Origin: Phycisphaerales bacterium
GTDB lineage: Bacteria; Planctomycetota; Phycisphaerae; Tepidisphaerales; Tepidisphaeraceae
Length of the DNA: 7,690 bases
Direction of reading: 5' to 3'
Assembly: GCA_028288875.1 (NCBI GenBank)
Contig: JAQGHK010000638.1
Span: 1-7,690 of the forward strand
Shown: positions 1-5,339 of the stretch, piece by piece
How the letters are laid out: every line of letters begins with the position of its first letter
Position numbering within the stretch: the stretch's first letter is position 1
Notes under the pieces: generated by a model
Databases searched by the model: none
What the model saw: only the letters and a program-made list of their open reading frames with translations
Told to the model about the DNA's origin: nothing
Translations under genes and position numbers: made by a program

Positions 1-1
1 G

Positions 2-151
2 CCGCTACTGTGGATCGCCGCTGGATCGATCAAGCGCGGAAGTTCCAACGCACTGGCACCCATGCCTGCATCGGTGCGGTTGGTGGATCTCGCACGGTTT
101 ATCGACGACTTGGAAACTACGATTCCAGATCAGACCACAGTCGCTGCATGA
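2..151 (+). CDS. 3' end of an unidentified gene (partial at window edge)
   Basis: An open frame enters from the left edge and gives 49 residues before a TGA at 149-151. It ends in LVDLARFIDDLETT and a short polar tail. The composition, with aliphatic and acidic residues in a helix-like pattern, is more protein-like than the other frames here, but I do not recognise a family. Another plus frame is open to a TAG at 164-166 and its product looks less natural (basic, Ser/Arg-rich). The start and most of the gene lie outside the window, so the call rests only on an open frame and composition. It may equally be part of the degraded zone that follows. Confidence 0.25.
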   Translation, partial: PLLWIAAGSIKRGSSNALAPMPASVRLVDLARFIDDLETTIPDQTTVAA

Positions 152-166
152 AGTTTCGTCGATAGG

Positions 167-361
167 CGGTCACGTCTATTTTGCAGGTAGCGCACGTTCC
201 TGCCGGCGACGGTGGCGGGACGTCGGCTGCGATAACGGCGCGTTCACCGACAATTTGATCGATCAGTGCACGCCGTTGTCCCTGACGGGAATCGATCCGT
301 CGGAGCAGCAGCTCGCGTACGCCCGCACCAGAGGCGGCGCGTCTATGCCGAGTTTCGCCAG
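167..361 (+). pseudogene. Degraded class I SAM-dependent methyltransferase fragment
   Basis: Pieces of one methyltransferase can be read in three successive frames. Residues resembling LQVAHVPAGD come from about 182-210. RWRDVGCDNGAF (210-245), leading to LTGIDPSEQQLAYARTR (282-332), is in a second frame. YAEFRQ (344-361) is in a third. The middle piece carries the SAM-binding motif I (normally DVGCGxG, here DVGCDNG) and the acidic post-I segment GIDPS, both typical of small UbiE/COQ5-like methyltransferases of the Methyltransf_11/25 type. Frame changes near 210 and between 332 and 341, no proper start, and loss of everything after the first third of the domain show that this is a remnant. 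Calling it methyltransferase-derived rests on motif recognition by eye. Sequencing error could explain one frameshift but not the missing two thirds. Confidence 0.5.
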
Positions 362-684
362 ACCACGCGGGGCATTGCGGTTACGTCGACGACAACGTTG
401 GTGTAGCCCGCGATCTTCGCATCGTCCGCGAACAGGTTCGCCGCGCTACGAGCGGCGACGGAGTCCCGCTTCTCATTCCGGAACTCAAGCACCCTGGTCG
501 TCACCCAGCCGCGGCCAGCAACGGTAGCGGCGAACGCTCGTTCGTTAGCTTTTGCGGTGGCCTGCTGAGCGGGTGAGCCCGTAGCTGCCGGTGTTAGACG
601 CAGCGTCGCGGATCTACTGCGTTTCTGCCCAAGTGCCATCGACAGCCGACGGATCATCATAGACGGTCGGACATTTTGGCTCAT
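343..684 (-). other. Doubtful ORF in the degraded zone (113 codons)
   Basis: An open minus-strand frame runs from ATG at 684 to TAG at 343. Its first half is Ser/Arg/Ala-rich and unremarkable. The second half contains LFADDAKIAGYTNVVVDVT, with an alternating hydrophobic pattern that faintly recalls BON or other small alpha/beta domains, but this is not secure. It overlaps the preceding small ORF (614-811) in another frame and ends inside the methyltransferase remnant, and I saw no clear ribosome-binding site. It could be the leftover of a second broken gene or a chance ORF. Outside these two candidates I see nothing else in 362-613. Confidence 0.18.
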
Positions 685-811
685 CGAATCCGGCCTCGTT
701 TTGCAATGGGTCGCTATACACCGGCTGAGCTTCAGACTCGTAAGATTTTTGAGCGTCGATGTTTAAATCACATTCGCCGCGATTGCAACTGTGGTTAATG
801 CTTGTCGTCAT
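614..811 (-). CDS. Small acidic hypothetical protein (65 aa)
   Basis: This minus-strand ORF starts with ATG at 811, preceded by GGAGA six bases upstream, a reasonable Shine-Dalgarno. It ends with TAG at 614. The product is acidic and Pro/Asp/Glu-rich in its second half (EAGFDEPKCPTVYDDPS), with no membrane segment, signal peptide or recognisable domain. It begins 21 nt after the end of the 79-codon ORF, so it could be the third cistron of a short operon headed by the SnoaL-like gene. The ribosome-binding site and spacing support it. The degraded surroundings and lack of a known family argue against it. It may be the intact beginning of a protein truncated by decay. Confidence 0.35.
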   Translation of the reverse strand: MTTSINHSCNRGECDLNIDAQKSYESEAQPVYSDPLQNEAGFDEPKCPTVYDDPSAVDGTWAETQ

Positions 812-832
812 ATGTCTCCGAAAGAGTCGAAC

Positions 833-1072
833 CTAGAAACTCTGATCGAAAAGCCAGTTGAGCCTGTCCAGATGCTTCCGAACCGCGTCGGCAGGTTGTT
901 TAGTTCGTTGCGATGAACGCTGCGAAGATGTTTCGTTTGCGTTTTTAGAGTGGAGAACGACTTTGTTCGATCGACGTTTAGTTGGCGTCAATGTCATCTG
1001 GCGATAGTTCTTAGACACCAAATCAAGAAAGTCCCGACCACTTGGAGTGGCCGGGCCATCTTGTTCAGACAT
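833..1072 (-). CDS. Small basic hypothetical protein overlapping the SnoaL-like gene (79 aa)
   Basis: The ATG at 1072 lies inside the last codons of the upstream SnoaL-like gene, giving an 8-nt overlap (ATGTCTGA). This arrangement permits translational coupling. The product is hydrophilic, rich in Lys, Arg, Ser and Thr, with a C-terminal stretch (residues ~60-79) that could form one amphipathic helix. There is no membrane segment or known domain. There is no good Shine-Dalgarno, so expression would depend on re-initiation after the SnoaL-like gene. I do not recognise a family, and it may be a chance ORF. If real, it would be transcribed from the same predicted Ada-dependent promoter. Confidence 0.33.
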   Translation of the reverse strand: MSEQDGPATPSGRDFLDLVSKNYRQMTLTPTKRRSNKVVLHSKNANETSSQRSSQRTKQPADAVRKHLDRLNWLFDQSF

Positions 1073-1514
1073 AGCGAATCAGATCGAGTTGCTGGAGCGC
1101 GGTTATGCCGTCGTCCAGGCCAACCTCTTCCACGATTTTGCCGTTCACAACACGCAATACCGTGGTGCCGGTGAAATGCATCCTTCGACCCGTGGCTGCG
1201 GGGAGGGATCCTTTCAGAAAATCTGAGAAAGCGGGACCGGTATGTGTGCCGCCGCCTTCCCACCTGCCGACCACGTAATCACCTTCCGCAATCAGGTCGG
1301 CCGCACCCCAAAAATTAAGGTCTGGGAATGCTGCGCGAAAGTCCCGCATAAACGCTTTGATGTCAGCGTGACCACGACGCGGCTCATGGAGTGAATAGTG
1401 CAAGAGCATATCCGGTGCGGCGAGTTCATCGACAACATCCAGATCACACTCCTTGCCCCAGAATTTTGTGAACCATTGGCCGACAAGTTCCTTGTTATTT
1501 CGTTCTTTCGACAT
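1065..1514 (-). CDS. SnoaL-like ester cyclase family protein (149 aa)
   Basis: This is a full-length SnoaL-like/ester cyclase protein with the NTF2-like cone-shaped fold, presumably cytoplasmic. Characteristic segments are VGQWFTKFW (11-19), DVVDELAAPDMLLHYSLHEP (26-45), the DFRAAFPDLNF helix-turn (58-68), the GDYVVGRWEGGGTHTG strands (78-93) and FTGTTVLRVVNGKIVEE (114-130). The family includes polyketide cyclases but mostly uncharacterised small-molecule enzymes or binding proteins, so no substrate can be named. ATG at 1514 is chosen because AAGGA lies about 8 bases upstream. A TTG at 1544 would add ten non-conserved residues. The gene lies 131 nt downstream of alkB on the same strand but has its own Ada-type element (1597-1622) and -10 (1572-1577), so it is probably both read through from the repair operon and induced on its own. 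A role in detoxifying alkylated or electrophilic metabolites would fit but is pure inference. Confidence 0.88.
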   Translation of the reverse strand: MSKERNNKELVGQWFTKFWGKECDLDVVDELAAPDMLLHYSLHEPRRGHADIKAFMRDFRAAFPDLNFWGAADLIAEGDYVVGRWEGGGTHTGPAFSDFLKGSLPAATGRRMHFTGTTVLRVVNGKIVEEVGLDDGITALQQLDLIRYV

Positions 1515-1571
1515 TGCGCTTTCCTTGTGTGGGGCGTGCTGCAAAGAAGCACATCGCCTCTCTGTTCAAGG

Positions 1572-1577
1572 AAAATA
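1572..1577 (-). promoter_or_regulatory. Predicted -10 of the SnoaL-like gene
   Basis: TATTTT on the minus strand starts 32 nt after the last A of the Ada-box GCAA, the same offset as the -10 candidates of ada and of the TMEM175-family gene. No good -35 hexamer lies 17 nt upstream, as expected for an activator-dependent promoter. Transcription would begin near 1565, about 50 nt before the start codon. Confidence 0.45.
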
Positions 1578-1596
1578 GCTCGCGGTGTGAATCGAA

Positions 1597-1622
1597 ACGC
1601 TTCGTTTCTTGCGTTGGAATTC
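1597..1622 (-). promoter_or_regulatory. Putative Ada-binding site upstream of the SnoaL-like gene
   Basis: On the minus strand this reads AAT-TCCAAC-GCAA followed by GAAACGAAGCGT. The AAT-N6-GCAA core matches the A-box/B-box pattern established for methylated Ada in E. coli. The 26-bp element agrees at 21 positions with each of the two elements in the ada-TMEM175 intergenic region. It sits between alkB and the SnoaL-like gene and points toward the latter. The resemblance reaches well past the minimal core, which makes chance unlikely. Confidence 0.72.
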
Positions 1623-1645
1623 AGAAAACGATCGAGCTTCCGTGA

Positions 1646-2305
1646 CTACGCTCTCGCTCGTCTAAATGTCAGGTTGAGCCGGCATCGTCCGGTGAGTGCA
1701 TGTTCGCCATCGGCCAGAGTGTCAACGCCGTGATACGCCAGCCGAGCGGGGCCACCCCACACAACGACGTCGCCGCTCTCAAGCACGATGCGGCGCGGGC
1801 GTTCATTGCGTGCCAATCCGCCGAAAACGAACCGTGCCGGAAGGCCTAACGATACGGACACGATCGGCGCATCAAAGGTTGCCTCATCTTTATCTTGGTG
1901 AAGCGATAATTTTGCGCCAGGCTCGTAACGGTTAATCAAACAGCAGTCTGGTTCAAATCCCTGGAAGCCAGCCCGGATGGCCGCTCCTATCGCGATCTCG
2001 CGAAACATGGCGGGCATTGGGGGCCATGGAAGACCGTGTTCTGGATCTACCTCTTGGTAACGATATCCTGAGCGGTCCGTAACCCAGCCAACCAGCCCGC
2101 AATTCAGCATGCCGACTGACATGCGGTGACCACCAGGTGTCACCATGTGACGAAATGGACTCAGCTTGGCCAACTCGTATATGCATTGAACGGCGGCCGC
2201 AGCGTTGCCGCATGCAAAGCGTCGCAGGAGCATCGCTCCCTCCGACAGATGCTCGACTGATGGAGGTCGCGGGCAGATATTATCGTCAAACAAATTGCCA
2301 TTCAT
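1646..2305 (-). CDS. alkB: AlkB, alpha-ketoglutarate-dependent DNA repair dioxygenase (219 aa)
   Basis: AlkB directly reverses N1-methyladenine, N3-methylcytosine and related lesions by oxidative demethylation, using Fe(II), O2 and 2-oxoglutarate. The family core is intact: W74 and Y81 in the nucleotide-recognition lid (VGWVTDRSGYRY), N125 and Y127 in LINRY, the Fe ligands H136 and D138 in LSLHQDKDE, the third ligand H192 in AYHGVD, and R209 and R215 in CRLNLTFRR, which in E. coli contact the co-substrate. The length is close to the 216 residues of E. coli AlkB. ATG at 2305 follows GGAAA by about 7 bases. It is the last gene of the ada operon, 14 nt after the upstream oxygenase. No obvious terminator lies between it and the SnoaL-like gene. 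Confidence 0.96.
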   Translation of the reverse strand: MNGNLFDDNICPRPPSVEHLSEGAMLLRRFACGNAAAAVQCIYELAKLSPFRHMVTPGGHRMSVGMLNCGLVGWVTDRSGYRYQEVDPEHGLPWPPMPAMFREIAIGAAIRAGFQGFEPDCCLINRYEPGAKLSLHQDKDEATFDAPIVSVSLGLPARFVFGGLARNERPRRIVLESGDVVVWGGPARLAYHGVDTLADGEHALTGRCRLNLTFRRARA

Positions 2306-2319
2306 GACGAGTTTTCCGT

Positions 2320-3060
2320 CTACTTTCCGTTGTGGAAAATCACGCCCATCGTAAAACGCCTGCCTGAGCGGATTCTGCTTACGCCGTGACGCATGTTCAC
2401 ACCGTAAATGCCTTTGGTGCCGTTTACGGGGCGATGGTGAACGGGGAAGATGACGCCCATTCCCTGTAGAAGTGGGACGACCTCGACGCGCGACTGCATG
2501 CGCGGTCGCTGCTCTGTCAGGGTAAATTCGCCACCCGTGAAATCCTTGCCAGGTTTGGAAAGCAAAAAAGCGACCTGAAGCGGAAAGACGTGCTCGCCGT
2601 AGATGTCTTGATGTAAGCAGTTGTAGTCGCCTGCATCGTATTTCAAGATAAGTGGCGTCGGCCGGTCCTGTCCGGCCTCATGGCACCGGGCAATGAACGC
2701 GTCATGCGTGGCCGGGTAGCGAATGTCGATCTTCATCGCCTCATTCCATCGATTAGCCGTCTCCGACAGAGGGATATAGAGGTGTTCACGTAGCCCCGAA
2801 ATGACTGGCGGCAGCGGGTCGGAAAAGTACTTGTACTCCCCGCGGCCAAAACCATGTCGAGCCATTACGATCCGTGTGCGATATAGCGAGTCATTGTCAT
2901 AATGTTCGATCAGCTCGTCACACTGTTCAGGCGTAAGCAGCGGCTTAGTCGTGGCCGCCCCGTACGTGTCCAGCTCCGTGTTGATCAGGAGCCAATTGAG
3001 TTCGCCGATGCGATGGGCCATCGCGAGCTGGATTGCGCGATGAGGTGAAGCGACGGTCAT
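2320..3060 (-). CDS. 2OG-Fe(II) oxygenase encoded within the ada operon (246 aa)
   Basis: This belongs to the prolyl-4-hydroxylase-like 2-oxoglutarate/Fe(II) dioxygenases (COG3826-type), a branch separate from AlkB. The iron site is recognisable: H150 and D152 in NCLHQD, and H225 in NMRHGVS. A basic residue about ten positions later (R234/R235 in SGRRFTMGVIFH) is the likely 2-oxoglutarate anchor. The N-terminal part has LLTPEQCDELIEHY (41-54), typical of this group, and a conserved ARHGFGRGEYKYF segment (67-79). The start codon overlaps the alkA stop as ATGA, so translation is probably coupled. Homologues commonly sit beside ada/alkA/alkB in proteobacteria, which suggests a role in alkylation damage, but the substrate (DNA, RNA, protein or nucleotide) is not known to me. 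The fold and enzyme class are confident, the function is not. Confidence 0.9.
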   Translation of the reverse strand: MTVASPHRAIQLAMAHRIGELNWLLINTELDTYGAATTKPLLTPEQCDELIEHYDNDSLYRTRIVMARHGFGRGEYKYFSDPLPPVISGLREHLYIPLSETANRWNEAMKIDIRYPATHDAFIARCHEAGQDRPTPLILKYDAGDYNCLHQDIYGEHVFPLQVAFLLSKPGKDFTGGEFTLTEQRPRMQSRVEVVPLLQGMGVIFPVHHRPVNGTKGIYGVNMRHGVSRIRSGRRFTMGVIFHNGK

Positions 3061-3959
3061 TGGGATCCCTTTAATGCGAGCGAGTCATTGTTAGCCATGT
3101 GCCACAAGTGCATCGCGACATACGCCCGCCACGGCCGCCAGCTGGCGGTTTTTCTTTCCAACTGTGCCGGAGACAACCGAGCATCCATATCCGTTGTTAG
3201 CTGGCGTTTTAGAATGAGGTCCGTTCCTGGCCATCCATCCGTGTCGCGTAAAGCACGAAGAGCGAAATATTCTGCTGTCCAGGGACCGATGCCGGGCTGT
3301 TCTAGCAGCGCATCCTTGACGCCGTTCGCACTTTGGCCGAGATCACAAAATGGAAGGCGTTCAGTGGCGATGGCGTGGGATAGGCTCTGCAAGGCCTGCG
3401 TTCGCTTCCCCGGCATTCCGATGTCCGAAAGGTCGCCATGTGCGAGTTGGTGTGGTGTTGGAAACTGACGCCTTATACCGTCCACGACGTCTGAAGGCGT
3501 GCCAAAACGTTCGGCAATACGTCCAATGAGGGTAGACGCTGCCTTCACACTCACCTGCTGTCCAACAATAGCCCTGGTAATTACCTCAAACGCCGACCAC
3601 GCTCCCGGCACTCGAATGCCAGGTGATGCGGCGATATGCCGAGCGAGTCTGCCATCTTTGATAAGTGCGGCATGAATTGCGGGCATATCAGCGTCGAGGT
3701 CGAACATCCGCCTCAACCGCTGCTCGACATCCATGGAGCGGCGCGCCGACGCACCCTGGATAGTGGCGATCAGCCGATGGTTTTTAGAATCATGTTCGAC
3801 GAATAGGACGCAGGGCAGACCGTCAACCACCACCGATCGGATGTAACGCTCATCGTTCACAACTTCGACGCCCGGTGTCGATCGTGTCGAAAAATAATGT
3901 AGGAAAAACGCCCAGTCGACCGGCGGTGTGTAGTCGAGGACGAAATGCGATTCGTTCAC
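3057..3959 (-). CDS. alkA: AlkA, DNA-3-methyladenine glycosylase II (300 aa)
   Basis: AlkA excises 3-methyladenine, 7-methylguanine and other damaged bases, starting base-excision repair. The N-terminal AlkA_N domain covers about residues 5-115. The helix-hairpin-helix glycosylase domain follows from about 120, with FEVITRAIVGQQVSVKAAS (124-142). The hairpin itself is LEQPGIGPWTAEYFALRA (219-236), including W227, equivalent to E. coli W218. The catalytic aspartate is D247 in WPGTDLILKR, aligned with E. coli D238. At 300 residues it is slightly longer than E. coli AlkA (282). It starts with GTG at 3959, overlapping the ada stop by four bases (GTGA), with AAGGTG just upstream, so it is almost certainly coupled to ada. 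Its own stop overlaps the next start as ATGA. Confidence 0.95.
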   Translation of the reverse strand: MNESHFVLDYTPPVDWAFFLHYFSTRSTPGVEVVNDERYIRSVVVDGLPCVLFVEHDSKNHRLIATIQGASARRSMDVEQRLRRMFDLDADMPAIHAALIKDGRLARHIAASPGIRVPGAWSAFEVITRAIVGQQVSVKAASTLIGRIAERFGTPSDVVDGIRRQFPTPHQLAHGDLSDIGMPGKRTQALQSLSHAIATERLPFCDLGQSANGVKDALLEQPGIGPWTAEYFALRALRDTDGWPGTDLILKRQLTTDMDARLSPAQLERKTASWRPWRAYVAMHLWHMANNDSLALKGSQ

Positions 3960-5053
3960 CGCGCACCTTCGACCTTGAGCAGCTTTTCTTTACGGTCAAC
4001 GCCCCAGCGATATCCAGAGAGCGAACCGTCAGTGCGAACCACTCGATGGCATGGTATCGCGACCGCAAGTGTGTTCGCCCCACACGCGCCAGCAACGGCG
4101 CGAACAGCGTTGGGTTGTCCAATTTGTCTTGCAATGTCAGCGTAGGTCGCCGTCGTGCCGCTTTGGATGTCGTTAAGCGCCTTCCAGACGCGCTGTTGAA
4201 AAGCCGTGCCTTGCACATGGAGAGGAAGCTGCAATCCGCCCGAAGGATTTTCAACAAAGCCAACGACTTTCGCGACCATGCGCTCGAACTCTGTGTCACC
4301 ACCGATCAGCGTCGCTTTTGGGAAACGATCCTGCAATTCCCTGACCAGTAGATTTGGATCGTCTCCGAGCGAAATAGCGCAAATGCCGAGATCGGATGCT
4401 GCAACGAGGATCGAGCCGAGCGACGATTCGCCAACCGCAAACCGGACTGTCGCACCGTCGCCGCCCGCCTTGAATTTCTTGGGTGTCATCCCAAGCCGTT
4501 TATTAGAGTCGGCGTAAAACCGACCGTTCGAATTGAATCCCGCATTGTAAATTGCAGAGGTCACTGTACCCGGCAGTGACAGTTCATCTCGCATGCGATG
4601 TGCACGATGAGCTGTCGCATATGCTTTGGGAGTCAATCCCGCGAAGGCCTTAAATACCCGGTGAAAATGGAACGGACTCAAGCCAACTGAATTGGCAATC
4701 TCATTTAGCGAGAGTGGCTCTTCGGCGCTGACGATCAGTTTGCATGCACGCGTTACAATGGCAGCGTGATCATTATGAATCGTCTGCTCTTTCGGCTTGC
4801 ATCGTTTGCAGGCGCGAAAACCTTCGCGTTCAGCAGCGTCGGGCGACGGGTGAAAAGCGACATTCTCACGGCGGGCGAGTCGCGACTTGCAGGAAGGTCG
4901 GCAATACACGCCGGTCGTTTTCACCGAATAGAAAAATTTGCCGTCGGCCCTTTCGTCGCGAGCGGCAACGGCCTTCCATCGCTCATCATCGGTCGAAAAG
5001 TCTCCGGTGTGAGCGGTTGTGCTGCGGGGATTCACTTTTGCCTTTGCCGTCAT
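3956..5053 (-). CDS. ada: Ada, methylphosphotriester and O6-methylguanine-DNA methyltransferase/transcriptional activator (365 aa)
   Basis: Ada irreversibly takes methyl groups from DNA and, once methylated on its N-terminal cysteine, activates the alkylation-repair genes. All parts are present. The Ada_Zn_binding domain has C51, C55, C82 and C85, with the same spacing as E. coli C38/C42/C69/C72; C51 in GVYCRPSC is the phosphotriester acceptor. An AraC-type helix-turn-helix region spans about 97-195. The ribonuclease-like and methyltransferase domain (about 202-365) contains the acceptor C335 in AIPCHRVVR (E. coli C321). ATG at 5053 is chosen because AGGAA lies about 7 bases upstream and it gives a normal Ada length. 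A GTG at 5110 lies upstream of the predicted -10 and would add a non-conserved tail. It is the first gene of the four-gene operon and is predicted to autoregulate through the element at 5120-5146. Confidence 0.97.
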   Translation of the reverse strand: MTAKAKVNPRSTTAHTGDFSTDDERWKAVAARDERADGKFFYSVKTTGVYCRPSCKSRLARRENVAFHPSPDAAEREGFRACKRCKPKEQTIHNDHAAIVTRACKLIVSAEEPLSLNEIANSVGLSPFHFHRVFKAFAGLTPKAYATAHRAHRMRDELSLPGTVTSAIYNAGFNSNGRFYADSNKRLGMTPKKFKAGGDGATVRFAVGESSLGSILVAASDLGICAISLGDDPNLLVRELQDRFPKATLIGGDTEFERMVAKVVGFVENPSGGLQLPLHVQGTAFQQRVWKALNDIQSGTTATYADIARQIGQPNAVRAVAGACGANTLAVAIPCHRVVRTDGSLSGYRWGVDRKEKLLKVEGAR

Positions 5054-5094
5054 GATGCTGTTCCTGTTTTCAGGCTCTCCTGCGATCGGATCAC

Positions 5095-5100
5095 AATCTA
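5095..5100 (-). promoter_or_regulatory. Predicted -10 of the ada operon
   Basis: TAGATT on the minus strand begins 32 nt after the last A of the GCAA box at 5132-5135 and about 42 nt upstream of the ada ATG. The corresponding -35 position (5118-5123) reads GTGTCG, unlike TTGACA, which fits a promoter needing an activator. Transcription would start near 5088. Confidence 0.45.
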
Positions 5101-5119
5101 GAACATGCACGGCCGATCG

Positions 5120-5146
5120 ACACTCCGTTTCTTGCGATCAAATTCG
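5120..5146 (-). promoter_or_regulatory. ada: Putative Ada-binding site of the ada operon (left arm of inverted repeat)
   Basis: On the minus strand this reads AAT-TTGATC-GCAA followed by GAAACGGAGTGT. The core is the Ada A-box/B-box pattern. It forms an inverted repeat with 5249-5275: 17 bases (5120-5136) match perfectly and 24 of 27 match overall. It points toward ada, ending 67 nt from the start codon, at a place expected for autoregulation. Confidence 0.78.
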
Positions 5147-5248
5147 GCTGGAGGGTCCATCAAGACTGCCCGGTCGCGGTAACGCTCGATCACACTTCCC
5201 ACTGAGTCGTGTTGATGAAAGGGCCGACGTTTCTGCATGTCCGATCAA

Positions 5249-5275
5249 CGAATACGACCGCAAGAAACGGAGTGT
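5249..5275 (+). promoter_or_regulatory. Putative Ada-binding site of the TMEM175-family gene (right arm of inverted repeat)
   Basis: On the plus strand this reads AAT-ACGACC-GCAA followed by GAAACGGAGTGT, the mirror image of the ada element. It ends 65 nt from the TMEM175-family start codon, almost the same distance as its partner has to ada (67 nt). The two arms are separated by 102 nt and face opposite ways, so each serves one divergent gene rather than forming one palindromic operator. Confidence 0.75.
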
Positions 5276-5294
5276 GATGGAGGAGGTGCGCTGA

Positions 5295-5300
5295 TAGTGT
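5295..5300 (+). promoter_or_regulatory. Predicted -10 of the TMEM175-family gene
   Basis: TAGTGT begins 32 nt after the last A of GCAA (5263), the same spacing as at ada and at the SnoaL-like gene. An overlapping alternative is GATAGT at 5293-5298. The -35 position (5272-5277, GTGTGA) is poor. A start near 5307 would leave a leader of about 33 nt and would exclude the purine-rich GGAGGAGG at 5279-5286 from the transcript. Confidence 0.4.
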
Positions 5301-5339
5301 CAGAAAGATGATGGCATGTGCACTGAGTGGTGACAATTG

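Noticed and set aside
1515..1544. An upstream TTG start for the SnoaL-like protein.
   Set aside because: The ATG at 1514 has AAGGA at good spacing, and the extra ten residues do not fit the family N-terminus.
4766..5101. A plus-strand ORF of 111 codons opposite ada.
   Set aside because: It lies antisense to the conserved zinc domain of ada, and its product has no recognisable features.
5054..5110. A longer Ada starting at GTG 5110 (384 residues).
   Set aside because: The added residues are not typical of Ada, the GTG lies upstream of the predicted -10, and the ATG at 5053 has a good ribosome-binding site.
5120..5275. The 27-bp inverted repeat as ends of a 156-bp miniature transposable element.
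   Set aside because: The flanks show only a doubtful GATCG/GATGG similarity, a third copy occurs singly at 1597-1622, and each arm contains the Ada core at a regulatory position. A genome search for complete 156-bp copies would settle it.
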